From NCBI RefSeq assembly GCF_000685095.1, contig NZ_BAYE01000012.1, positions 159,341 to 223,340 on the forward strand: a DNA stretch of 64,000 nt, read 5' to 3'. Within the stretch, counting starts at the first letter, position 1, and each line of letters starts with the position of its first letter. Made by a program: the position numbers and the translations under genes. Below are positions 24,353 to 32,227 of this stretch, piece after piece. The notes beneath the pieces were generated by a model. That model saw only the letters and a list, made by a program, of their open reading frames with translations. It was not told the DNA's origin and searched no databases. Origin of the DNA: Paraburkholderia caledonica NBRC 102488 (GTDB lineage Bacteria > Pseudomonadota > Gammaproteobacteria > Burkholderiales > Burkholderiaceae).

Positions 24353-26575
24353 CTATGAGTCGCGTCCGGCACCGTTGGCGGGACTCGCGGGCTTGTCACG
24401 GGCAACGTCGCTCGCTTCGTCGCTTGCCTGGTCGCGCGCTGCGGTTTGCAGCGCACGCAGTTCGTCGGCCGGAATGTGGCAGCGGATCAGATGCTTGCGG
24501 CCGATGCCGTTCGCAGCCTCGCGGGCTGAACCGGTCGCTTGGGACACATATGCTGCATCGGCTGCCTCGACAAACGGCGGGTCTTGCTGTTCGCAGATCG
24601 CGCCGAGCTTGCGTGGACAACGCGTGTGAAACACGCAGCCGGACGGCGGCGACGCGGCGCTCGGCAGATCGCCCGACAGGCGGACTCGGGCCACGCTCGC
24701 GTGGCCGTCGAGTGTCGGCACGGAAGACAGCAGTGCTTCCGTATAAGGATGCTGCGGCCCGTCGAATACCGCCGCGGCCGGTCCGATTTCCAGCAGTCTG
24801 CCGAGATAGAGTACGGCGATGCGATCGGACAAATATCGTACGACGTGCAGATCGTGCGAGATGAATACGTAGCTCACGCCACGCTCGCGCTGCAGATCGG
24901 CAAGCAGATTGAGGATCGCCGCCTGCACGGAGACGTCGAGCGCGGAAGTCGGTTCGTCGCACACCACCACGCGCGGCTCGCCGGCGAACGCGCGCGCAAT
25001 GGCCACGCGTTGCTTGAGTCCGCCGGAAAGCTGGCGCGTGCGCGAGCCGAGATAACGCTCCGGCAAACGCACGGCGGCCGTCAACGTGGCAAGCCGTTCG
25101 TCGATGGCCGCACCGCGCAGCGCCGCAAGACGCGACAACGCGCGGCCGATCAGCCGCTTCACAGAATGCGCGCGGTTAAGCGCCGAGTCGGGATTCTGAA
25201 ACACGATCTGCAGCGACTTGACCTGCTCGTCGTTGCGCCGTGTGACGCGTGCGGCGAGCGGCGCGCCGTCGAGTTCGAGCACGCTGCCTGCGTCCGGCGC
25301 GAGAAGGCCGAGCATCAGTTTCGCGAGCGTCGTCTTGCCGCTGCCCGATTCGCCGACGAGACCCAGCGTTTCGCCGGCCGCGAGGTCGAGCGAAACCTTG
25401 TCGACGGCGCGCAGTGCCGTGCCGGACACATGGAAAGTCTTCGATAGATTCTCGGCGCGCAAGACGAGTTCTCGCGGCTTTTTGTCCGCATTCGCAAGGC
25501 TATGCTCGGGCAATGCTTGCGCGAGCGCGCGCGGCAAATCGATCGCGCGTTCATGATAGTGACAGCGCGACATATGATCGCCATGCGCCGCGCTGACGCG
25601 GTACGGCGGCGGCGCTTCGCGGCGGCACCGGTCGTCGGCGAGACGACAGCGCTCCGCGTAGATGCAGCCTTGAGTCACCGAGCCAGGCGAGGGCAGGCCG
25701 CCTGCAATGGTATCGAGCCGCTCGGTATCCTTGCTGCGTCCCACGGTGGGCAGACAGCGCAACAGTCCCACGGTGTACGGATGACGCGGCCGCGTGAAAA
25801 CGTCTTGCGTCGCGCCCTCCTCGACAAGCTTGCCCGCGTAAAGCACGCCGACGCGCTCACACATTCGGCCGATCACCGCGAGGTTGTGACTGATGAACAG
25901 CACGGCGGTGCCGAGTTCCGCGCGCAGTTGCGCGACCAGGTCGAGCACTTCCGCCTCGACGGTGGCGTCGAGCCCGGTGGTCGGCTCATCGAGAATCAGC
26001 AGCGCCGGGTTCGACGCGAGCGCCATCGCGATTACCACGCGTTGCTGCATGCCGCCCGACAATTGATGAGGATAGCTGTCCATCACCCGTTCCGGCGATG
26101 CAATGCGCACGCGCTGCAGCATCTCGAGCGAGCGTCGCAATGCTTCACCGGGCGCGACGCCGGCGGCTTCGAACGCTTCGGACACTTGCCGCGCGATGGT
26201 CAACGACGGATTCAGCGCGCGCGCCGGGTCCTGATAGACCATTGAAATGGTGTTGGCGCGCATCGTGCGCAAAGCGTCGGCGTCGAGCTTGTTGACATCG
26301 GCGCCGGCGATGACGATCTTGCCCGCCTTCACCTTGCCGTTGCGCGGCAGATAGCGCAGCGCCGCCATCGCGACGGTCGACTTGCCGCAGCCCGATTCGC
26401 CGACGAGCCCGTATGCTTCGCCGCGACGCACACGAAACGATACGTCCTGCAAGACTTCGCGATCGCGACCGCGCATCCGGTATGTGACCGTCAAGCCGAC
26501 GACGGTCAGCGCATCCGTGCGGTCGCTCTTCGACACGTCGAAGGCGGGGAACGAGGAGGGCGGAGGTCCGTTCAT
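24353..26575 (-). CDS. Peptide/nickel-type ABC transporter, fused dual ATPase (DppD-DppF-like)
   Basis: 740 residues with two complete ABC domains in one chain. The first (about 20-300) has GESGCGKST, LSGGMQQRV and LLILDEPTTGLD, followed by the oligopeptide-type C-terminal Cys region (QGCIYAERC). The second (about 355-650) has GESGSGKTT, LSGGLKQRV and VVVCDEPTSALD, and a second C-terminal region with SGCVFHTRCP. Both are catalytically intact. The ATG overlaps the last bases of the permease gene (ATGA), so translation is coupled. Such fusions power uptake of peptides, opines, nickel or glutathione; the substrate here is not known. Confidence 0.93.
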   Translation of the reverse strand: MNGPPPSSFPAFDVSKSDRTDALTVVGLTVTYRMRGRDREVLQDVSFRVRRGEAYGLVGESGCGKSTVAMAALRYLPRNGKVKAGKIVIAGADVNKLDADALRTMRANTISMVYQDPARALNPSLTIARQVSEAFEAAGVAPGEALRRSLEMLQRVRIASPERVMDSYPHQLSGGMQQRVVIAMALASNPALLILDEPTTGLDATVEAEVLDLVAQLRAELGTAVLFISHNLAVIGRMCERVGVLYAGKLVEEGATQDVFTRPRHPYTVGLLRCLPTVGRSKDTERLDTIAGGLPSPGSVTQGCIYAERCRLADDRCRREAPPPYRVSAAHGDHMSRCHYHERAIDLPRALAQALPEHSLANADKKPRELVLRAENLSKTFHVSGTALRAVDKVSLDLAAGETLGLVGESGSGKTTLAKLMLGLLAPDAGSVLELDGAPLAARVTRRNDEQVKSLQIVFQNPDSALNRAHSVKRLIGRALSRLAALRGAAIDERLATLTAAVRLPERYLGSRTRQLSGGLKQRVAIARAFAGEPRVVVCDEPTSALDVSVQAAILNLLADLQRERGVSYVFISHDLHVVRYLSDRIAVLYLGRLLEIGPAAAVFDGPQHPYTEALLSSVPTLDGHASVARVRLSGDLPSAASPPSGCVFHTRCPRKLGAICEQQDPPFVEAADAAYVSQATGSAREAANGIGRKHLIRCHIPADELRALQTAARDQASDEASDVARDKPASPANGAGRDS

Positions 26576-27441
26576 CGGTCGAGCACACCTTGTACGCCGT
26601 CGGCAATGAGATTCACACCGACGACTAGCGTGGCAATTGCGCCGGCCGCGAATACGACGGTCCACCACGCGCCGCCCGCCATCAGCGTGTACGACTCGGA
26701 AAGCGCGAGGCCCCAGTCGGCTGACGGCGGTTGAATGCCGAAGCCAAGAAACGACAGCGTGGCGACCGCGAAGATTGCATAACCGAGCCGCACGGTCGCC
26801 TCGACGATGATAGGCGGCAGCACGTTCGGCAGAATTTCCGCGAACATGATGTAGGGCGCGCGTTCGCCACGCAGTTGCGCGGCGGCGACGTAGTCGAGAT
26901 GCCGCTCGGCGAACACGGCGGCGCGCACGGTGCGCGCGGTAATCGGCGTGAACGTGATGCCGATCACGAGTATCACGGTCAAGTTCGACGCGCCCACCGC
27001 AGCAAGCGCGAGCAGCGCGACGATCACGAGCGGCAGCGCGAGTACCGCGTCGATCGCGCGGCCCACCGCGTTATCGACCCAGCCGTCGAAGTAACCGACG
27101 ACGAGCCCTAGCGACGTACCCGCCACCGTGCCGAGTAGTGTCGCGAGCGGCGCAATCGTGAGAATGTCGCGCGCGCCGACGATCACGCGCGAGAACACAT
27201 CGCGGCCCAACTGGTCAGTGCCGAACCAGTGCGCGCGGTCGGGCGGCATGAGCGAATTGAGCGGGTCGGACGCATACGGATCGACAGGCACGAACCATTG
27301 GCCGGCAATCGCGCATACGATCCACCACACGACGATGAGCACGCCCACCACGAACGTCGGCGAGCGCAGCAACACACGCAACTGATCGAAGCGCGGCTCG
27401 CTCGCTGCGCGCTGCGCGGCCGGCGGAACAATGGTGCTCAT
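26572..27441 (-). CDS. ABC transporter permease, DppC-like
   Basis: 289-residue inner-membrane permease with about six helices. After a hydrophilic N-terminus (RFDQLRVLLRSPTFVVGVLIV), it has the DPYASDPLNSLMPPDRAHWFGTDQLGRDVFSR segment typical of DppC/OppC proteins and the EAA-like coupling loop YVAAAQLRGERAPYIMFAEILPN that contacts the ATPase. Start ATG at 27441 overlaps the stop of the DppB-like gene by four bases (ATGA), as does its own stop with the ATPase gene. Substrate unknown. Confidence 0.93.
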   Translation of the reverse strand: MSTIVPPAAQRAASEPRFDQLRVLLRSPTFVVGVLIVVWWIVCAIAGQWFVPVDPYASDPLNSLMPPDRAHWFGTDQLGRDVFSRVIVGARDILTIAPLATLLGTVAGTSLGLVVGYFDGWVDNAVGRAIDAVLALPLVIVALLALAAVGASNLTVILVIGITFTPITARTVRAAVFAERHLDYVAAAQLRGERAPYIMFAEILPNVLPPIIVEATVRLGYAIFAVATLSFLGFGIQPPSADWGLALSESYTLMAGGAWWTVVFAAGAIATLVVGVNLIADGVQGVLDR

Positions 27442-28445
27442 TCGGCGCTCCTTACGCGCAGGCGCGGATTGAGCAGCACGTGCAACGCATCCGCGACGAG
27501 ATTGGCGACGGTATAGACCACGCCGACGGTCAGTACACCTGCCTCCAGCATCGGGAAGTCCTTCGCCTTCGCGGCGTTGTAGATCAGCGAGCCGATGCCC
27601 TGATAGTGAAACAACGTCTCGACCACCACGAGGCCGCCAATCATGTAGCCGAGTTGGGTCGCGGCCACGGTAATGGTCGGCAGCAGCGCGTTGCGTAACA
27701 CGTGCCGCCAGATCACGGTGTGACGCGGCAAGCCCTTGAGGATCGCGGTGCGCGTGTAGTCTGCGTCGAGCGCTTCGACGGTGCCGGCGCGCGCCATCCG
27801 CGCGATGTAGCCGAAGAACACGAGCACCAGCGGCAGCACCGGCAGGATCAGATGACGCAGTTGTTCGAGCGCGCCGGCGTCGGGCGCATACGCAGCTTCG
27901 ATAGGCAGCCAGCGCAGCCATACGCCGAACACGAGAATCAGCACGATCGACGACACGAATTCCGGCACGACGGTCGCCGACAAACCCGCAATGCTGATCG
28001 TACGATCCAGCCAGCGTCCTGCGTGCATCGCGGACCACACGCCGCCCGCAATGCCCAGTGGCACCACGACGATGAACGCGAGCAGGCCGAGCTTCGCGGA
28101 ATGCGCAAGTGCATCGGCGATAAACGGTCTCACCGGCTCGCGATAAGCGTACGAAAGTCCCATGTCGCCTCGCACGAAGTGCGAAATCCACTCGACGTAT
28201 TGCGTCATTAGCGGACGGTCGGCGCCGAGTTGATGATTGAGCGCCGCCACCGCGCGCGCGTCGGCGAGCGGCCCGAGTACCGCACGACCGATATCGCCGG
28301 GCAGCAATTGCCCGCCGGCGAACACGATCACGGACAACAGCCATAGTGTGATCAGCGACAGCCCCACGCGCGTCGCAAGGAAACGCACGACGCGGCCGGC
28401 GTTGCGCTTCGGGGCCGAGGCGGGAGAACTCGCTGTGGTCGACAT
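27438..28445 (-). CDS. ABC transporter permease, DppB-like
   Basis: 335-residue inner-membrane permease with an N-terminal helix (VGLSLITLWLLSVIVFAGGQLLPGD), a large periplasmic loop, and the C-terminal five-helix core. The coupling loop reads ALDADYTRTAILKGLPRHTVIWRHVLRNALLP, and ETLFHYQGIGSLIYNAAKAKDFP is a DppB/OppB hallmark. Forms the transmembrane pair with the DppC-like protein. It lies 41 bases after the substrate-binding protein gene in the same operon. Confidence 0.93.
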   Translation of the reverse strand: MSTTASSPASAPKRNAGRVVRFLATRVGLSLITLWLLSVIVFAGGQLLPGDIGRAVLGPLADARAVAALNHQLGADRPLMTQYVEWISHFVRGDMGLSYAYREPVRPFIADALAHSAKLGLLAFIVVVPLGIAGGVWSAMHAGRWLDRTISIAGLSATVVPEFVSSIVLILVFGVWLRWLPIEAAYAPDAGALEQLRHLILPVLPLVLVFFGYIARMARAGTVEALDADYTRTAILKGLPRHTVIWRHVLRNALLPTITVAATQLGYMIGGLVVVETLFHYQGIGSLIYNAAKAKDFPMLEAGVLTVGVVYTVANLVADALHVLLNPRLRVRSAE

Positions 28446-28486
28446 CGTGAACGCTTGCCGAAGTATTGCGCGCCGATGCGAGACGC

Positions 28487-30160
28487 TTACGCGCTCAACA
28501 CTGCGCGGTCGAAGTAGAGCTGCGCGAGCGCGGTGAAGCGCACGCCGTTCACGCCCTTGCGCATCGCGATCAGCTGATCGTAGAAGAACGGGATGATGAT
28601 CGGCGTTTCATCGAGCAGCAGAGTCTGGATCTGGCCGGAGATTTTTTTCTGCGATGCGAGGTCGACGGCCGCGACGAATTGCGCGACCAGTTGATCGTAT
28701 TGCGGGTTCTTGAAGTGCGCGGCATTCCACGTGCCGCCGCTCGTGAGCGGCGCATTCAGGAACACGTTCGGCACGCCGCGATGACCGTAGTCGGTGATGC
28801 CGAGCGGCGAGTCGAGCCAGTCTGATTTGCCCGGCGTGCCAGCGCCGTAATACAGCGACTGGCTCTCCACCTTCAGATTGATGCGCACGCCGATCGCCTT
28901 CGCCGCGTTCTGCACCACGACCGCGAGGTCGGGAATCTCCATGTACTTTTCAGTGGTCAGCGTCACGTCGAAACCGTTGGGCACGCCCGCTTGCGCGAGC
29001 AGTTGCTTCGCTTTCGCTACGTCGATTTTGCGCTGCGCAACACCCGCATCGGACGACGGAAACACCGGCGCAAAGGGACTGTCGTTGCCGAGTTGCGCGC
29101 GGCGCTTGAAGAGGCCTCGCACCAGCACCTCGCGATCGATCGACAGCGCAAGCGCCTGACGCACGCGCTTGTCTTTGAAGAGCGGGTTGTCGTTGCGCAT
29201 GTGAATCTGCCGATGCGCACTCGACTTTACTCCGATTGCCTTGTAGTCGGGATTGTTCAGAATGGCCGCACCGCCTTGCACGGTGAAGGTGCCCATCACG
29301 TCGGCCTGATGGCCTTGCAATGCGAGCAGTTGCGCCTGCTGGTCCGCATAAAAGGAGAACTGTACGCGTTGCGGTAACGCTTTCTCGCCCCAGTAGTCGG
29401 GGTTGCGCACGAACGATGCGCCGACCTTCGGCTGATACTTTTCGAACTTGAACGGACCGGTGCCGATGAAGCTCTTTTCATAGCCGCCCGCGTAGTTCGC
29501 GGGCAAGATCACGGCGTTGTAATTGTCCGAGGAAACGTAGTACGGGAAATTGCCGTTCGGTGCATCGAGGTGGAACGCGACGGTGTGCTCGTCGACCACC
29601 TTCGCGCCTCCCTTGGACAACACGCCCTTCAACACCGAGAGCGCCGCCGAGCCGGTCGCAGGATCGGCGAGACGGTCGAATGTCGCGACCACGTCTTTCG
29701 CTGTAAAGGGTTGGCCGTCGTGGAATTTGACGTTCTCGCGCAGCTTGAAGGTCCACACGTCGCCCTTGTCGTTCGGCTTCCAGGACAGCGCGAGGGCCGG
29801 CTTCAGCACGAGCTTTTCGCCGTCGTCGTCGATCAGGAATTCGCCAGTCTGATTCAGCAGCGCGAGACTCGCGGCATCGGTCACGGTCAAAGGGTCGACG
29901 GCGCCCGCAGGCGTCAGATGCGCGACTCGAATCGTCTGGTTCGATGCACCGCCCGCGCTTGCCTGACCTTGTGCGTGCGCTGCCGGAAGATTCAGCACGC
30001 CGCCGCCAACGAGCGACAAACCGATCACGCTCGCGTAGCGCAGCAGATCGCGGCGAGTGATACGGCCGGCGAGAAATTCGTCGATTGCGTGATTGCCGTA
30101 CGCGTCGGCGGTGCTGCGGGCGAGGTCGAGAGCGGGGAATCGGTCAGCGGGAGTCTTCAT
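28487..30160 (-). CDS. ABC transporter substrate-binding protein (SBP family 5), Tat-type signal
   Basis: 557-residue periplasmic binding protein of the DppA/OppA family. The N-terminus is long (about 35 residues) before a twin-arginine motif ITRRDLLRYASVIGLSLVGGG and cleavage near AHAQ, suggesting Tat export in a folded state, which is unusual for this family. Family motifs include FKLRENVKFHDGQPFTAKDVVATFDRL and YKAIGVKSSAHRQIHMRNDNPLFKDKRVRQALALSIDRE. First gene of the binding protein / permease / permease / ATPase operon. It could carry peptides or another amine-bearing solute; the ligand cannot be read from the sequence. Confidence 0.92.
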   Translation of the reverse strand: MKTPADRFPALDLARSTADAYGNHAIDEFLAGRITRRDLLRYASVIGLSLVGGGVLNLPAAHAQGQASAGGASNQTIRVAHLTPAGAVDPLTVTDAASLALLNQTGEFLIDDDGEKLVLKPALALSWKPNDKGDVWTFKLRENVKFHDGQPFTAKDVVATFDRLADPATGSAALSVLKGVLSKGGAKVVDEHTVAFHLDAPNGNFPYYVSSDNYNAVILPANYAGGYEKSFIGTGPFKFEKYQPKVGASFVRNPDYWGEKALPQRVQFSFYADQQAQLLALQGHQADVMGTFTVQGGAAILNNPDYKAIGVKSSAHRQIHMRNDNPLFKDKRVRQALALSIDREVLVRGLFKRRAQLGNDSPFAPVFPSSDAGVAQRKIDVAKAKQLLAQAGVPNGFDVTLTTEKYMEIPDLAVVVQNAAKAIGVRINLKVESQSLYYGAGTPGKSDWLDSPLGITDYGHRGVPNVFLNAPLTSGGTWNAAHFKNPQYDQLVAQFVAAVDLASQKKISGQIQTLLLDETPIIIPFFYDQLIAMRKGVNGVRFTALAQLYFDRAVLSA

Positions 30161-30442
30161 CGATGGAATGTCCAGTCCGTTCGGTTGCCGGTTCTGAGAA
30201 GCCGCGCCGCATGCGCGACAGTCAGGCTGCGAGGCGGCACGATTGCGGCTATGCTTGCGGCGATACAAGGCGGCTTCAGTTTAAGCGATTGCTCGCGGAA
30301 TGGAGCGCTTGCGGCGGTGTCGTGTTGGCGATCCGTGAATAAAAGGGCCGGTGTGTGTCGTCATCACAACGGTCGGCGCGGCATTGCTGTGGCACGTTCG
30401 GCACCTCTCGTGCGGCGCGCTTGCCGCTCGATGTAGACGCAA

Positions 30443-31471
30443 TTACCGCGCCGCGATGGCTGGACGCTTCCAGCGATGAAACAGCACCGAGCCGATCCAG
30501 CACGCCATGAACGCCGCGACGATGCCGTAGCCGAGCAAGCCGAACTGCTCATTGGCGTTCGTCACCGCATCCCATATTCCTCCGTTCAGACCGAGCTTGT
30601 CGGACAGCAGTCCCAATGCCTCCACGCCGCCGATCACGATCGCGACGACCGCCGACACGAAGGTAATGCTCGCGTTGTAGTAGAGCTTGCGTTTGGGGTC
30701 GTCCATGGCCCAGCCGTATGCATGGACCATCAGCACGTTATCAGTCGAATCGACGAGCGTCATGCCTGCTGTGAAAAGCGCGGGAAACACCAGGATCGAA
30801 TACAACGGCAAGCCCTTGCCGGCTTCGGACGCGGCAATTGCAAGCAAGCCGATCTCGGTTGCCGTGTCGAAGCCCAGCCCGAACAGCACGCCAACCGGGT
30901 ACATATGCCAGCTTTTAGTCACGAGCCGGAACAGCGGCCGCAACGCGCGCGACAACAGACCTCCGGGACCGGCTGCGTGGTCAGTGTCCAACGCAGCAGC
31001 AGCCAGTTCGCCGTCACGTTGGACATGACGATAACGCCGCCACACGTCGCGCAGAATCACGAGGTTCACGGCCGCAAGCGTGAGCAGGAATGTTGCCGAA
31101 ACAAGGGTACCGATGGTGCCGCCCACGGCCTTGAACGTCTCGAAGCGGCCGTGCAGCGAATGCGCGGTCCACGCGATGCCGAGCGTCGCGAGAATCACGA
31201 TGCTCGAATGTCCGAGCGAGAACGACAGGCCCACGCCGAGCGGCCGCTTGCCGGTCTGCATCAGTTTGCGCGTGACGGCGTCGATAGCGGCAATGTGGTC
31301 GGCGTCGACTGCATGGCGCAGACCGAAACCGTACGCGAGCAGCGCCGTACCGAGCAGTAGCGGATAGTGGCGAAACGCAATCAGCGCCCATGCCCATGCG
31401 CCCAGGTTGGCCGCGATCAGAACCGCATACAGCGTGAGAAGGCGAGGGCGCAGCGAAGCAGTCGGCGTCAT
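30443..31471 (-). CDS. Nickel/cobalt permease, NiCoT (HoxN/NixA) family
   Basis: 342-residue inner-membrane permease with about eight helices. The signature RHAVDADHIAAIDAVTRKLM in helix II carries the His and Asp residues needed for Ni2+/Co2+ uptake; FSLGHSSIVI, LFGLGFDTATEIG and GMTLVDSTDNVLM are other family motifs. Single-component transporter. It starts 17 bases after the stop of the cupin gene, so the two are co-transcribed. No urease, hydrogenase or cobalamin genes are in the window, and the metal is not distinguishable from sequence alone. Confidence 0.93.
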   Translation of the reverse strand: MTPTASLRPRLLTLYAVLIAANLGAWAWALIAFRHYPLLLGTALLAYGFGLRHAVDADHIAAIDAVTRKLMQTGKRPLGVGLSFSLGHSSIVILATLGIAWTAHSLHGRFETFKAVGGTIGTLVSATFLLTLAAVNLVILRDVWRRYRHVQRDGELAAAALDTDHAAGPGGLLSRALRPLFRLVTKSWHMYPVGVLFGLGFDTATEIGLLAIAASEAGKGLPLYSILVFPALFTAGMTLVDSTDNVLMVHAYGWAMDDPKRKLYYNASITFVSAVVAIVIGGVEALGLLSDKLGLNGGIWDAVTNANEQFGLLGYGIVAAFMACWIGSVLFHRWKRPAIAAR

Positions 31472-31488
31472 GAGTCGCGTGAAAGTGA

Positions 31489-32013
31489 TTAGTGATCGTG
31501 CGGATGTTTGTGAATCGGATCGACCCAGTACACCGCTTCCGGTTGTTCGACGGCGTCGATATTCAGATTGACTACGACCGCTTCGTTGTCGCTGCGCACG
31601 AGCACGCATTCGAGCGGATCGTCGGTGCTCGCATTGATTTCCTGATGCGGCACATACGGCGGCACGAAGATGAAGTCGCCAGGTCCGGCTTCGGCGGTGA
31701 ACTCCAGATGCTCACCCCAACGCATCCGCGCCTGGCCGCGCACCACGTAGATCACGCTTTCGAGCGCGCCGTGATGGTGAGCGCCGGTCTTCGCATTCGG
31801 ATGGATCGTCACCGTGCCGGCCCAGATTTTCTGCGCGCCGACGCGTGCGGCATTGATCGCGGCCGCGCGATTCATGCCTGGCGTTTGCGCGGTGTTGGTG
31901 TCGAGTTGATCGCCCCGAATCACCTTGACGCCGTGCTCGCGCCAATCGACGGGTGCGCGCTCCTGCTTGTCGCGCTCGTCGTTGTAATGCGGATGTTCGT
32001 GATCCTGGCTCAT
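31489..32013 (-). CDS. Single-domain cupin with His-rich termini
   Basis: 174 residues. The cupin core shows the metal-site motif G(A)HHHGALESVIYVVRGQARMRWG and the second motif PGDFIFVPPYVPHQEIN, giving the usual three His plus Glu. Both ends are His-rich (DHEHPHY at the start, HKHPHDH at the end), which could bind metal. Its gene is immediately upstream of and co-transcribed with the NiCoT permease, suggesting a nickel- or cobalt-dependent enzyme or metal handler; this is inference. AGGAGA lies 6 bases before the ATG at 32013. Confidence 0.88.
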   Translation of the reverse strand: MSQDHEHPHYNDERDKQERAPVDWREHGVKVIRGDQLDTNTAQTPGMNRAAAINAARVGAQKIWAGTVTIHPNAKTGAHHHGALESVIYVVRGQARMRWGEHLEFTAEAGPGDFIFVPPYVPHQEINASTDDPLECVLVRSDNEAVVVNLNIDAVEQPEAVYWVDPIHKHPHDH

Positions 32014-32089
32014 CGCATGTCTCCTCGTGGCTTGCGTTTGACATTCGTCGTGGAAAGGGCCGCGGCGCCGTTCGGCATTTTTACACGTT

Positions 32090-32167
32090 AAAAAAACGCC
32101 CGTGGGGCGAGTGACCGCCCGCGTCTTCATGGACGAAAAAAAAGCCCGTCCATGAAGGACGGGCTTT
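32090..32167 (-). terminator. Tandem terminators downstream of fusA
   Basis: On the minus strand an 11-bp stem AAAGCCCGTCC / GGACGGGCTTT (32141-32151 with 32157-32167) leads into eight U. A second short stem CGCCC / GGGCG (32097-32109) is followed by another U run. CTTCATGGACG-like bases (32125-32135) can also pair with 32147-32157, giving an alternative hairpin that excludes the first. Confidence 0.85.
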
Positions 32168-32227
32168 GGCCGGTCAGCCCGAGTGGCCATGCTGCGGCAC
32201 GCAGGCTTGGTTCATTAGCGCAAGCGC

